From an uncultured Acidobacteriia bacterium (GTDB taxonomy: Bacteria; Acidobacteriota; Terriglobia; Bryobacterales; Bryobacteraceae): DNA of 64,000 nt. Every line of letters starts with the position of its first letter. Position 1 is the first letter of the stretch. The translations under genes were made by a program, and so were the position numbers. Positions 48,432 to 57,695 of this stretch are shown here, piece by piece. The stretch covers positions 1 to 64,000 of the forward strand of contig CAIVVT010000056.1 of the NCBI GenBank assembly GCA_903909435.1, given 5' to 3'. The notes beneath the pieces were generated by a model. That model searched no databases and was not told the DNA's origin. It saw only the letters and a list, made by a program, of their open reading frames with translations.

Positions 48432-49832
48432 GTGGCCGTCCCCCGCGCCAATGCTACCAGTGTCCCCGGGCATGGCACTTCCGGCGAAGGCAGCCGGGCT
48501 TTCGTCTACTTTGTCTCCGCCGTGGCGGCGACGTCCGGGCTGCTGTTCGGATTCGACATAGCCGTCATCAACGGTGCCATCGTCTTTCTTGAAAAAGAAT
48601 GGCATCTGAGTGAATTTCAGACCGAGCTTGCCGCAAGCAGTTTGCTGGTGGGGTGCATCTTCGGCGCGGCTTTTGGCGGCTGGCTTAGCGACCTGTGGGG
48701 ACGACGCAACGCGCTGCTTTTGTCGGCAATCCTGTTCGCGGTTTCCGCCATCGGCGCGTCGCTGCCGCATGGTCTGCCGGAGTTCGCCGTGGCGCGCCTG
48801 CTCGGCGGCCTGGCCATTGGAGTCGCGAGCGTCCTGGCACCGCTCTACATCGCGGAGATCTCGCCGGCTCGCATCCGGGGCCGCCTGGTGGCGCTGAATC
48901 AGATGGCGATCGTCTCCGGAATCCTGCTCTCCTACCTTGCCAATTGGGGCCTGTCGTTCCTGGGCTCTGGAAGCTGGCGCTACATGTTCGCCGTCGCGGC
49001 CATCCCTTCGCTGGTGTTCTTCATTGCGCTCTTTTTCGTCCCAGAAAGCCCGCGCTGGCTGATGGAAAAGGGACGCGAGGCGGAAGCGCGGCAAGTGCTG
49101 GAACGCGCCACCGGCCTGGAAGAAGCAACCATCGCGATCGACTCGTTGAAGGAAGTGATCCAACTTGAAAGCGGCACCCTCGCGGAGCTCTTCGCGCCCG
49201 GAGTCCGCCGCGCGCTGGGACTTGCGGTCGTGTTGGCAATAATGCAGCAATGGGCCGGCGTCAATACGGTGTTGTTCTACGGCTCGAAGATCCTGGCCGA
49301 TCAGGTGGGCGCCAGCTCGGCGCTTGGCGCAAATGTTCTCATCGGGCTGATCAACTTCGGCTGCACGATCATTGCTCTGGGCCTGATCGACCGCTTGGGC
49401 CGCAAGGCGCTACTGATTTTTTCATGCGCGGCCATGGCCGTGAGCCACGTGATCCTGGCGATCTGCTTCCACCTGACCAGTCCCCCGACGTATTTGCTGG
49501 TGGGGGCGATGCTGCTGTGCGTGGCGTCCTTCGCGGTTGGTCTGGGACCGGGTGTGTGGGTCGTACTCAGCGAGATCTTCCCGACCAAAATCCGTGGACG
49601 TGCCATGGCCGTCGCGACGGTGGCTTTGTGGGTCGCCTGCACGGTGTTGACCATGACGTTCCTCACGCTTTCGAGAACGCTCGGCCGCACCGGCGCATTC
49701 CTGATCTACGGCGGCATGTGCGCGTTTACGGCGCTGTTCGTGCTCTTCGTCGTGCCCGAGACGCGTGGGAAGACCCTTGAGGAGATTGAAAAACTCTGGC
49801 TGGTATTGCCTGTCAAAAGGAGCAGCGTATGA
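48432..49832 (+). CDS. Sugar porter family MFS transporter
   Basis: A protein of 466 residues starting with GTG. Twelve membrane helices are expected. Sugar porter signatures are present: GLLFGFDIAVINGAI, GWLSDLWGRRNALL, PESPRWLMEKGREAEA, GLIDRLGRKALLIF and the C-terminal PETRGKTLEEIEKLW. These transporters import monosaccharides or inositols with protons. It sits inside the corrinoid methyl-transfer cluster, overlapping the next gene by 4 bp, so its cargo is probably the methylated substrate of the pathway. Confidence 0.93.
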   Translation: MAVPRANATSVPGHGTSGEGSRAFVYFVSAVAATSGLLFGFDIAVINGAIVFLEKEWHLSEFQTELAASSLLVGCIFGAAFGGWLSDLWGRRNALLLSAILFAVSAIGASLPHGLPEFAVARLLGGLAIGVASVLAPLYIAEISPARIRGRLVALNQMAIVSGILLSYLANWGLSFLGSGSWRYMFAVAAIPSLVFFIALFFVPESPRWLMEKGREAEARQVLERATGLEEATIAIDSLKEVIQLESGTLAELFAPGVRRALGLAVVLAIMQQWAGVNTVLFYGSKILADQVGASSALGANVLIGLINFGCTIIALGLIDRLGRKALLIFSCAAMAVSHVILAICFHLTSPPTYLLVGAMLLCVASFAVGLGPGVWVVLSEIFPTKIRGRAMAVATVALWVACTVLTMTFLTLSRTLGRTGAFLIYGGMCAFTALFVLFVVPETRGKTLEEIEKLWLVLPVKRSSV

Positions 49833-50707
49833 GTCGGGTAAGCGAGTGGTTGCAGGGCGGTCCGCTGTTGAGCGACGGGGCCTGGGGCACGGAGTTGATC
49901 GCGCGAGGTCTTGAGCCAGGCACCTGCCCGGATGTCTGGAATCTGAGCAACCCCGATGCGGTCGCGGGAGTTGCGCGGGCGTATGTCGAAGCGGGCAGCC
50001 GTGTCATCCTGACCAACACTTTTCGCGCTAATCCAGTCAGCCTGCCGGCCGAATTCGCGGAGCGTGCCGCGGAAATAAACGCCGCCGGTGTGCGCATTTC
50101 CAAGAGCGCCGCCGCCGGCCGCGCGCTTGTCTTTGCGTCTATCGGCCCGACGGGCAAGATGGTCATGGCGGACGAGATCTCCGAGTCCGATGTCAAAGCC
50201 GCTTACGACATCCAGACGTGCGCGCTGGCCGACGCCGGCGCCGATGCCTTGCTGATCGAAACGCAATCCGACCCAATGGAAGCGGAGATCATTTTGCGCT
50301 CGGCCAAGGCCACCGGATTGCCGGTGATCGTGTCCTTCACTTTCGACACGGGCAAGGCGCACGACCGCACGCTTACCGGCGACACGCCCGAGCGCATTGC
50401 CCTGCGCATGGAACAGGCCGGCGCGGACGCGATTGGAGCCAATTGCGGTTCGGGGATCGAGCATTTCGTGTTGCTCTGCCGCCGCATGCGCCAGTCCTGC
50501 AAGCTGCCGTTATGGATGAAGCCGAACGCTGGATTGCCCGTAATCGAAGCCGGGAAGCTCCATTACCAGCAGTCGGCTAACGAGTTCGCCGCCCACCTGC
50601 CGCAACTGCTCTTGGCCGGCGCGTCCTTCGTGGGCGGATGCTGTGGCACCAGCCCCGCCTTCGTGGCGGCATTGAAGGAGCAATTCGCTGAATGCGCCTC
50701 CGAGTGA
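49829..50707 (+). CDS. Homocysteine S-methyltransferase family protein
   Basis: A protein of 292 residues. It matches the N-terminal barrel of MetH and betaine-homocysteine methyltransferase: LSDGAWGTELIARGLEPG, VILTNTFRANP, GANCGSG, and FVGGCCGTSP with the adjacent Cys pair that binds zinc together with the earlier Cys. It would accept methyl groups onto homocysteine to form methionine. In this cluster the donor may be the methylated corrinoid protein encoded two genes upstream, an arrangement like a split methionine synthase. Confidence 0.9.
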   Translation: MSRVSEWLQGGPLLSDGAWGTELIARGLEPGTCPDVWNLSNPDAVAGVARAYVEAGSRVILTNTFRANPVSLPAEFAERAAEINAAGVRISKSAAAGRALVFASIGPTGKMVMADEISESDVKAAYDIQTCALADAGADALLIETQSDPMEAEIILRSAKATGLPVIVSFTFDTGKAHDRTLTGDTPERIALRMEQAGADAIGANCGSGIEHFVLLCRRMRQSCKLPLWMKPNAGLPVIEAGKLHYQQSANEFAAHLPQLLLAGASFVGGCCGTSPAFVAALKEQFAECASE

Positions 50708-51435
50708 TCGCCTGCGAAGTCCTGTTTCGTGAGATCTCTCACGCGGCGGCGCTCTCGCCCCACCAGATCGACGTGGAATTTCTCGAGAAGGGACTGCACG
50801 ACTACGGCGGCGCGGCCATGCGCAAGGAGTTGCAGTTCCGCGTCGATTCCGCCGACCCCGTGAAGTACGACGCGGTCGTGATGGGTTACGCGTTGTGCGG
50901 CAACGGACTACACGGGCTGCGTGCCTCGCGGTTGCCGCTGGTGGCGCCTCGCGCGCACGATTGCATTGCCCTGCTGATGGGCGGCCGGGAGCGCTACGAA
51001 GAGTATTTCAACTCGAATCCCGGAACGTACTTCAGTTCGACGGGCTGGCTGGAACGCGGCCAGAGTCTGGTTCCGCTGGCCAGGGTGCGGACAGGCATCG
51101 ACGTGACCCTCCAATCGCTCATCGACAAATATGGCGAGGACAATGGCACGTATCTTTTCGCCGAGTTGAACAAGTACCAGGCGTCCTACCACCACTTCGT
51201 CTATATCGAGACCGGGCTCGAAGCCGACAAGCACTTTGAGATCGAAGCCAAAACGTCGGCCGACAAGCGCGGTTGGGAGTACTCGAAGCTGGACGGGGAC
51301 CTGCGGTTGATCAGGATGCTGCTCAACGGCGAGTGGGACCCCAAAGACTTTCTGGTCGTCCAACCGGGACAGCGGATCGTGGCGCGCTACGACGCGGACG
51401 TAATTCATGCCGAGCGGGGAGAGGAAGCGCCGTGA
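50692..51435 (+). CDS. DUF1638 domain protein
   Basis: A protein of 247 residues. Visible parts typical of DUF1638 are RVIACEVLFREI, the central VVMGYALCGNGLHGLRAS with a conserved Cys, LVAPRAHDCIALLMGGRERY and PGTYFSSTGWLERG. The role is unknown. The family is commonly encoded with corrinoid methyltransferases and their activators, which holds here. It overlaps the genes on both sides (16 and 4 bp). Confidence 0.9.
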   Translation: MRLRVIACEVLFREISHAAALSPHQIDVEFLEKGLHDYGGAAMRKELQFRVDSADPVKYDAVVMGYALCGNGLHGLRASRLPLVAPRAHDCIALLMGGRERYEEYFNSNPGTYFSSTGWLERGQSLVPLARVRTGIDVTLQSLIDKYGEDNGTYLFAELNKYQASYHHFVYIETGLEADKHFEIEAKTSADKRGWEYSKLDGDLRLIRMLLNGEWDPKDFLVVQPGQRIVARYDADVIHAERGEEAP

Positions 51436-52442
51436 ATGGACTCGAACGCGTAAGGGCCACGATTCTGGGCGGAGCCTGCGACCGGCTGGCGTTCATGCCG
51501 ATCACGATGATGTACGCCGCGGACGTGGCTGGCGTATCCTATCGCCGCTACGCGACCGATGGGGACGTCCTGGCGGAAGCTCAAGTGCGTGTCGCCGAGG
51601 AGTTCGGCTTCGACCACGTCAGCGTCATCTCCGACCCGGCCCGCGAGGTCAGCGATCTGGGAGGCGCCGTCGAGTGGTTTGAAGATCAGCCCCCCGCCAT
51701 TCGCGGGGATGATTCGCTGCTCGCCGATAAGGCGCTGTTGAAGGGGCTCGCCGTCCCCGACCCGGAGGCGCCCGGCCGCATGAGCGACCGCGTGCGCGGT
51801 GTGCGCGCGCTGGCCCGAAGAGCCGGTTCCAGCCTGGCGGTCGAAGGCTGGGTCGAAGGCCCGTGCGCCATGGCGGCGGATCTGCGCGGCATGAGTCCAC
51901 TGATGCTCGACTTTTTTGACGATACGGAGTTCGTGGACGAGCTGATGGATTTCTGCGTGCGCATGGAGACGCATTTCGCGGAGGCCCAAGTGGCGGCGGG
52001 TGCGACGCTGATCGGCGTAGGGGACGCTGCCGCTTCGCTGGTCGGCCCCAAGCTCTACACCGAATTCGTGCTGGGCTGGGAGCAGCGTCTGGTCGCGAGC
52101 ATTCACTCGCTCGGGGTGCCCGTGCGGCTGCACATCTGCGGCAACACGAAGCGGATCGTCGGGGGCATGGGCAAGACGGAGTGCGACATCATCGACCTCG
52201 ATTTCATGACGTCGCTGGCGGAAGCCCGCGCGGCCATGGGGCCGGGCCAGGTGTTGCTTGGCAACCTCGACCCGGTGCGCACGCTGCGCGACGGCACGCC
52301 CGACAGCGTCTACGCGGCGGTTGCCGAGTGCCACGCGCAGTCCGGCCTGCACTACATCGTCGGCGCCGGCTGCGAAGTTCCGCGCGGGACTCCGGCCGAT
52401 AACGTCCGCGCGATGGCGCGCTATGCGGCCGAACACAACTAG
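51432..52442 (+). CDS. Second URO-D family corrinoid methyltransferase
   Basis: A protein of 336 residues starting with GTG, overlapping DUF1638 by 4 bp. It shows FMPITMMYAADVAG, LHICGNTKRIV with the zinc motif His234 and Cys236, DIIDLDFM, LLGNLDPVRTLRDGTP and GAGCEVPRGTP with Cys314 as third ligand. This pattern is that of MtaA/MtbA-type methyltransferases. With the paralogue at 46463, one enzyme may demethylate the growth substrate onto cobalamin and the other pass the methyl to its acceptor. Confidence 0.88.
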   Translation: MNGLERVRATILGGACDRLAFMPITMMYAADVAGVSYRRYATDGDVLAEAQVRVAEEFGFDHVSVISDPAREVSDLGGAVEWFEDQPPAIRGDDSLLADKALLKGLAVPDPEAPGRMSDRVRGVRALARRAGSSLAVEGWVEGPCAMAADLRGMSPLMLDFFDDTEFVDELMDFCVRMETHFAEAQVAAGATLIGVGDAAASLVGPKLYTEFVLGWEQRLVASIHSLGVPVRLHICGNTKRIVGGMGKTECDIIDLDFMTSLAEARAAMGPGQVLLGNLDPVRTLRDGTPDSVYAAVAECHAQSGLHYIVGAGCEVPRGTPADNVRAMARYAAEHN

Positions 52443-52496
52443 GTGTTTGGGGGTGGCTATCCAGTCCCCGCCCGGTGTCACCAGGACTGACCAGAC

Positions 52497-53981
52497 ATGA
52501 GCCACCACGTTCACATCGATGCGCCACCTGGCACCCCGCTTCGCGACCGCCTGTTCGAACTAGGCGTCGAGTTTCCGTGCGGCGGCGCTCTGCTGTGCGG
52601 CAGTTGCCGCGTCCGAGTCGTCGCGGGCGATGTCCCGGTTACTGCCGAAATGCGCGAGGCACTCACCCAGGGGGAGATCGAAGCGGGCTGGCGGCTGGGT
52701 TGCTTCGCACACGCAAATGGTCCGGTGACCATTGAAGTGGAGCAGTGGACAGCGCCCGTTCTCACCGGCGAGGAGGCGCTGCGCGCCGAGCCGCGCGATG
52801 GCTTCGGCATCGCCATCGACCTTGGCACCACAACGCTCGCGGCGCAACTCGTGGACCTGACCAGCGGTGAAGTCATCGCGACCGAGACGGCGCTCAATCC
52901 GCAGGCGCGTCACGGCGCCGACCTGATGAGCCGCATTGGTTTCGACCGGGCTCAACCCGGAGTCCTGCGGGAACTGATCCGGGAAGCCCTGGGTGGGATG
53001 GCCGCTCGCCTGGCCGTAAATGGCCCGGTGCGGGAAGTCCTGATCTGCGGCAATACCGCGATGCACCACTTCTTCTGCGGGCTGAAGGTGGAAGCGCTCG
53101 CCGAGGCCCCGTTCCGCACGCCATACCTTGGGCCGAACGTGTTTCGCGCCGCCGATCTAGGCTGGGCGCCGGACATCGCAGGGAGCGTCACATTTCTGCC
53201 GAATATCGGGGGGTTCGTCGGAAGCGATATTCTGGCGGGCCTGATCGCCTGCGGACTGGTGCGACAGACCGGGCTCACCGCCTTCGCCGATCTCGGCACG
53301 AACGGCGAGGTGGCCGTAGGGTCGTCGCACGGCATCGTCTGCGCCTCCACGGCCGCAGGTCCTGCGTTCGAGGCCGGTCGAATTGCCATGGGGATGCGCG
53401 CCGGTTCGGGTGCGATCGATCGCGTGGAATGGCGGGACGGCGCGCTGCACTGCGGCGTCATCGGCGGCACTGCGCCGCGCGGCATTTGCGGCAGCGGTCT
53501 GGTGGACGCCGCCGCGGCCCTCGCGGAAGGCGGACTCGTGCTGCCCACGGGCCGCATGACCAAAGGCGTGAAGGAAATCGCGCTAGCCGGCGGAGTCGCG
53601 CTGGCACAGTCCGATATCCGCGAATTGCAACTCGCCAAGGGGGCTATCGCCGCGGGCGTGCTGCTGCTGCGCGAGCGACTGGGCCAGGAAAAACCGGCGA
53701 CGTTCCACCTGGCGGGTGCGTTTGGCAACTACGTCCGGGCGGACAGTGCGAAGCGCATCGGGCTGCTGCCGCAGGATTCGGAAGTCGTGGCCGAGGGCAA
53801 TGCCGCGCTGCGCGGTACGCGTCTGCTGCTGCTGCGCCCGTCGGCCCGCGAGGCTCTGATGGCCGGCACTCTGGCTCGCACGGAACACGTCGAACTCGGT
53901 GGAGAAGCCGCGTTTCAGGACGCGTTTGCGGCGTGCATGCGGCTCGCCCCGCTGGCCTGGGATGACCTGGCCGCGCTGTAG
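52497..53981 (+). CDS. Reductive activator of corrinoid proteins (2Fe-2S ferredoxin-ASKHA)
   Basis: A protein of 494 residues. The N-terminal ferredoxin domain has FPCGGALLCGSCRVRV with Cys28, Cys34 and Cys37, and Cys69 as the fourth ligand. A linker leads to the ATPase domain: IAIDLGTTTLAAQLVD, VLICGNTAMHHFFCG, LPNIGGFVGSDILAG, FADLGTNGEV, GICGSGLVDAAAALAE and FHLAGAFGNYV. Such proteins use ATP to reduce Co(II) to Co(I) in corrinoid proteins that become oxidised in side reactions. Its presence confirms that the cluster is a working corrinoid methyl-transfer system. Confidence 0.95.
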   Translation: MSHHVHIDAPPGTPLRDRLFELGVEFPCGGALLCGSCRVRVVAGDVPVTAEMREALTQGEIEAGWRLGCFAHANGPVTIEVEQWTAPVLTGEEALRAEPRDGFGIAIDLGTTTLAAQLVDLTSGEVIATETALNPQARHGADLMSRIGFDRAQPGVLRELIREALGGMAARLAVNGPVREVLICGNTAMHHFFCGLKVEALAEAPFRTPYLGPNVFRAADLGWAPDIAGSVTFLPNIGGFVGSDILAGLIACGLVRQTGLTAFADLGTNGEVAVGSSHGIVCASTAAGPAFEAGRIAMGMRAGSGAIDRVEWRDGALHCGVIGGTAPRGICGSGLVDAAAALAEGGLVLPTGRMTKGVKEIALAGGVALAQSDIRELQLAKGAIAAGVLLLRERLGQEKPATFHLAGAFGNYVRADSAKRIGLLPQDSEVVAEGNAALRGTRLLLLRPSAREALMAGTLARTEHVELGGEAAFQDAFAACMRLAPLAWDDLAAL

Positions 53982-54135
53982 CCTTGACACGGGATCCGAT
54001 CGCCCGGACGCTGTCGTTCCCGACCCATAGCGCAGGCGCATCGCAAATGAGATTATGAGGTCAGGAATTGCCGCTCTGGTCGTTTGGTTTTCGCGCGGGC
54101 GGTGCGTTCCAGCGGAATCCGAGGAGATCGTTTCG

Positions 54136-54615
54136 ATGGAACAGACCATTTCTTTCACGCTCAATGGGAAACCGGCCAGCGTCGTCGCGGACGGCGAACG
54201 GATGCTGCTGTGGGTGCTGCGCTCCGATCTGGCGCTGACCGGAACGAAGTTCGGCTGCGGTGAAGCCCAGTGCGGAGCCTGCACGGTGATCGTTGACGGC
54301 GAGGCCGTGCGGTCCTGCGTCACGCCGCTGAAGGACGTCGCCGGCAAGCATGTGCTGACGATCGAGGGACTGGAGTCAGGCGGCCAGCTGAACGCGCTGC
54401 AACAGGCGTTTGTGAAGCACCACGCGTTCCAGTGCGGCTTTTGCACGCCGGGCATGGTGATCAACGCCTACGCGCTGCTGCTGAAGACCCCGCTGGCCAA
54501 ACGCGAGGAGATCGTCAAAGAGATGGATGGGAACCTGTGCCGTTGCGGCGCGCACGTGCGCATCCTGGACGCGATTGAAGAAGCCGGCGTGGCCATGCAT
54601 GGAGGCAAGCAATGA
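54136..54615 (+). CDS. 2Fe-2S subunit of a molybdenum hydroxylase (isoquinoline oxidoreductase type)
   Basis: A protein of 159 residues. The plant-type ferredoxin motif FGCGEAQCGACTV (first cluster) is followed by the helical second-cluster domain with QCGFCTPGM and LCRCG. This is the small electron-transfer subunit of xanthine-oxidase-family enzymes. The ATG at 54136 has GAGGAG 9 bases upstream. The frame extends to 54055 without homology. It overlaps the large subunit by 4 bp, and no FAD subunit is present, so electrons should leave by another carrier such as a cytochrome. Confidence 0.93.
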   Translation: MEQTISFTLNGKPASVVADGERMLLWVLRSDLALTGTKFGCGEAQCGACTVIVDGEAVRSCVTPLKDVAGKHVLTIEGLESGGQLNALQQAFVKHHAFQCGFCTPGMVINAYALLLKTPLAKREEIVKEMDGNLCRCGAHVRILDAIEEAGVAMHGGKQ

Positions 54616-56759
54616 AACCGAATCCCGCGATCGAACCCGGCTCAAACGCCGCATCCGAAATCAGCCGCCGCGATGTTCTTACGCTCGCCGGCACAGGCCT
54701 GGTTGTGCTGTTCTCCACCGAGGAGGCGCAGGCGCGCACGCAGGACGAAAAGATCCCCGAGCGGCCCACGTTCCCGACCGATTTCAATGCCTACCTGCGA
54801 ATCGCTCCCAACGGCAGAGTGACCGGGCTTGCGGGCAAGATTGAGATGGGGCAGGGGTCGAAAACCGTCCTCGCTCAACTGATCGCCGACGAGTTGGATG
54901 TCGATTACGGCGTGGTGGATATGGTGATGGTGGACACGGCGGTGTGCCCGTGGGACATGGGTACATTCGGCTCGCTGAACGTGCGCCAGTACTCGCTGCT
55001 GGTGCGTGCCGCGGCGGCCGAAGCGCGAGCCGTGCTGCTGCAGATGGCGTCGGAGAAACTCGGCGTTCCGGTGAACGAACTGACGGTGCGCTCCGGCGTG
55101 ATTTCGGCCAAAACCGCGGCGGGCAAGCACGTCAGCTACGGGCAGTTGGTGGACGGGAAGAAGATTGAGCGCCATCTGGCGAAGGTGCCCGTCAAGGCTT
55201 ACCCGGCGCTCGGGCTTTCCAAGCAGCACCTCGAACGCAAGGACGCCGTGGCGAAGGTCAACGGCAGCGCCGAGTACTCCGCCGACATCAAGTTGCCCGG
55301 AATGCTCTATGCGCGCATCTTGCGGCCGCCGGCGCACGGGGCCAAGCTCAAATCGGCGAACACCGAGGCTGCGGAGAAGGCGGGCGCCCGCGTGATCCGC
55401 GACGGCGATCTGGTCGCCGTGCTGCATCCCAGGCCGGACGTGGCGGACCACCTGTTGAGTCTGGTCAAGGCAGAATTCGACACGCCGAAGTCGGACGTGG
55501 ACGAGAAGTCGATCTTCGCGCATCTCGAAAAGACGGCGCTGCCTCCGACGGTCGTGAAGCAGCAAGGCAGCATCCCGGAAGGCGAGAAGCAGGCGGCCAG
55601 CGTCGTCGAGCAAACCTACCTGAACGCCTACGTGGCGCATGCTCCAATTGAGACGCACTCCGCGCTGGCTTCATTTGAGAACGGCAGAGTGACTGTTTGG
55701 GCCAGCACGCAGACGCCGTTCCCGCTGCGCGAAGAGATCGCCGCCGCATTGAAGCTGCCGCAGTCGAGCGTGCGCGTGATCGTGCCTTACGTGGGCGGCG
55801 CATTTGGGGGCAAGGCGCCATCGAGTCAGGCCATCGAGGCGGCGCGCCTATCTAAACTCGCGGGCAAGCCGGTGCAGGTGGTGTTCGACCGCGCCGAAGA
55901 ATTCTTCTACGACTTCTTCCGTCCGGCTGCGATCGTCAAACTCAGGACGGGCTTAACCGCGGACGGCAAGATCTCGTCCTGGGACTGCCAGCTCATCGCC
56001 GGCGGCGACCGGGAAGCGCTCCCGTTTTACGCCTTCTCGAACCAGCGAACCGTGTCTACGGGTAGTTGGGGCGGCGGCAACGGGAAAGGGATGCACTTCT
56101 TCGGGGTGGGCGCCTGGCGTGCGCCTTCAGTCAATACCAACACTTTCGCGCGCGAGTCGCATATGGACATCCTGGCGGCCAAGGCGGGAGTGGACCCGGT
56201 TGAGTTCCGTTTGCGTCATCTCACGAACGTCCGCATGCGGTTGTGCCTGGAGACGGCCGCCAAGCGATTCGGTTGGAAGCGGGGCAAGGCTCCCGCGGGG
56301 CACGGCCAGGGCGTGGCGCTCGGCATGGACGTCAACACGTACTGCGCCACTGTGGCCGAGGTGTCGGTAGACAAAGCCACGGGCACGGTCAAGGTGCACC
56401 GCATGGTGGTAGCCATGGACCCCGGCGTCGCGGTGAACCCGGACGGTGCGCTCCAGCAGATGGAGGGCGCGACCACCATGGGGCTTGGCTACGCTCTCAC
56501 CGAAGGGCTGAGGTTCCAGGGCGGGCAGATCCACGACCACAATTTCGACACTTACGTGCTCCCGCGCTTCTCGGGCGTCCCCAAGATCGAGTGCATCCTG
56601 ATCGAGACGCCGGGAGCCACGGCGGAAGGCTGCGCGGAGCCCCCCGTGGTCACAGTGGGGGCAGTCCTTGCTAACGCCATTTTCGACGCCACCGGAGCGC
56701 GCATTCTGGAACTCCCGATGACGCCCGAGCGCGTGAAAGCGGCGCTCGCCCGGGTCTGA
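54612..56759 (+). CDS. Molybdopterin-binding large subunit (isoquinoline 1-oxidoreductase beta type)
   Basis: A protein of 715 residues. ISRRDVLTLAGTGLVVLF is a Tat signal, so the cofactor-loaded complex is exported. Xanthine-oxidase-family features follow: LAGKIEMGQGSKTVL, VPYVGGAFGGKAP, MDPGVAVNPDGALQQMEGA and the late CAEPPVVTVGAVLANA with the active-site Glu. It hydroxylates an aromatic heterocycle or oxidises an aldehyde. The substrate is not known. The family is typical of periplasmic members that pair with a 2Fe-2S subunit and lack an FAD subunit. Confidence 0.93.
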   Translation: MKPNPAIEPGSNAASEISRRDVLTLAGTGLVVLFSTEEAQARTQDEKIPERPTFPTDFNAYLRIAPNGRVTGLAGKIEMGQGSKTVLAQLIADELDVDYGVVDMVMVDTAVCPWDMGTFGSLNVRQYSLLVRAAAAEARAVLLQMASEKLGVPVNELTVRSGVISAKTAAGKHVSYGQLVDGKKIERHLAKVPVKAYPALGLSKQHLERKDAVAKVNGSAEYSADIKLPGMLYARILRPPAHGAKLKSANTEAAEKAGARVIRDGDLVAVLHPRPDVADHLLSLVKAEFDTPKSDVDEKSIFAHLEKTALPPTVVKQQGSIPEGEKQAASVVEQTYLNAYVAHAPIETHSALASFENGRVTVWASTQTPFPLREEIAAALKLPQSSVRVIVPYVGGAFGGKAPSSQAIEAARLSKLAGKPVQVVFDRAEEFFYDFFRPAAIVKLRTGLTADGKISSWDCQLIAGGDREALPFYAFSNQRTVSTGSWGGGNGKGMHFFGVGAWRAPSVNTNTFARESHMDILAAKAGVDPVEFRLRHLTNVRMRLCLETAAKRFGWKRGKAPAGHGQGVALGMDVNTYCATVAEVSVDKATGTVKVHRMVVAMDPGVAVNPDGALQQMEGATTMGLGYALTEGLRFQGGQIHDHNFDTYVLPRFSGVPKIECILIETPGATAEGCAEPPVVTVGAVLANAIFDATGARILELPMTPERVKAALARV

Positions 56760-56959
56760 ATTTCGCCAATTCGAGCCCAATAAACAGCGGGGCGACGTTT
56801 CCGTCCGAGTGCGTCCCTACGTGTGCCGTTTAACTGTCGATCCGCAGTGCGGCACGCTCGTTGGCCCGGACGCCCTGAATCCTTTCCAATCGACGCGCAT
56901 CTATCTAGGTGTAAGTTGATTAGTCAATAGTTGACGTGACACTAGAAAGGAATTGAGTC

Positions 56960-57658
56960 ATGATCGTTCACCGCAAGGTTTCAGAACGGGGCAACACCCG
57001 CTTGAGTTGGCTCAACGGCCGCCACACCTTTTCGTTCAACCGCTACTACGACCCGGAGTGGATGGGCTTCCGTACGCTCCGCGTCATCAACGACGACATC
57101 GTCGAGCCTTCCGGCGGATTCGGCAGGCATCCGCATCAGGACATGGAAATCGTGACCTGGGTGCTGGACGGCGTGCTGAAACATCGCGACTCGACCGGCG
57201 CCGAGGGCGAACTCCGTCTCGGGGATGCCCAGCGAATGAGCGCTGGGACGGGCGTTTACCACAGTGAATTCAACGGCTCGGATACAGAGCGGGTCCGGCT
57301 ACTCCAGATCTGGATCGAGCCAGCGGAGAATGGGGTGGCCCCCAGTTACGAGCAGAAGCAATTCCCGGAGGCGGGTCGCCTGAATCGTCTGCGAGTGATC
57401 GCCAGCCAGGATGGCCGCGAGGGTTCGGTCGTGATTGGTCAGGATGCGGCGATTTATGATGGCGTGCTAGAGCCAGGTGCGGCCATCGAGCATCCTATAG
57501 CAGTCGGCCGATCGGCTTGGGTCCAAGTGGCAAAGGGTAAGGTGTCTGTGAACGGACTCGCTCTGGAAGAGGGCGACGGCGCAGCCATCAGCGCAGAGAC
57601 TGCGGTGCGGATTGAGGCGACGGAGCCGGCGGAAGTGCTCTTTTTTGACCTGAAGTAA
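56960..57658 (+). CDS. Pirin family protein
   Basis: A protein of 232 residues, a double-cupin. The metal site of the N-terminal cupin is visible as FGRHPHQDMEIVTWVLDG and later GVYHSEFNGS (three His and one Glu). Bacterial pirins such as YhhW can act as quercetin dioxygenases, and others are redox sensors. AAAGGA lies 7 to 8 bases before the ATG. The 200 bp upstream hold TTGATTAGTCAA, an imperfect palindrome that could serve regulation. Confidence 0.92.
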   Translation: MIVHRKVSERGNTRLSWLNGRHTFSFNRYYDPEWMGFRTLRVINDDIVEPSGGFGRHPHQDMEIVTWVLDGVLKHRDSTGAEGELRLGDAQRMSAGTGVYHSEFNGSDTERVRLLQIWIEPAENGVAPSYEQKQFPEAGRLNRLRVIASQDGREGSVVIGQDAAIYDGVLEPGAAIEHPIAVGRSAWVQVAKGKVSVNGLALEEGDGAAISAETAVRIEATEPAEVLFFDLK

Positions 57659-57695
57659 ACACTGATCACGGGCCGGAGCGGGGATAATCGTAGGA

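Noticed and set aside
47760-49250. 496-codon minus-strand frame
   Set aside because: It is antisense to the corrinoid protein and sugar porter genes, which have clear family motifs.
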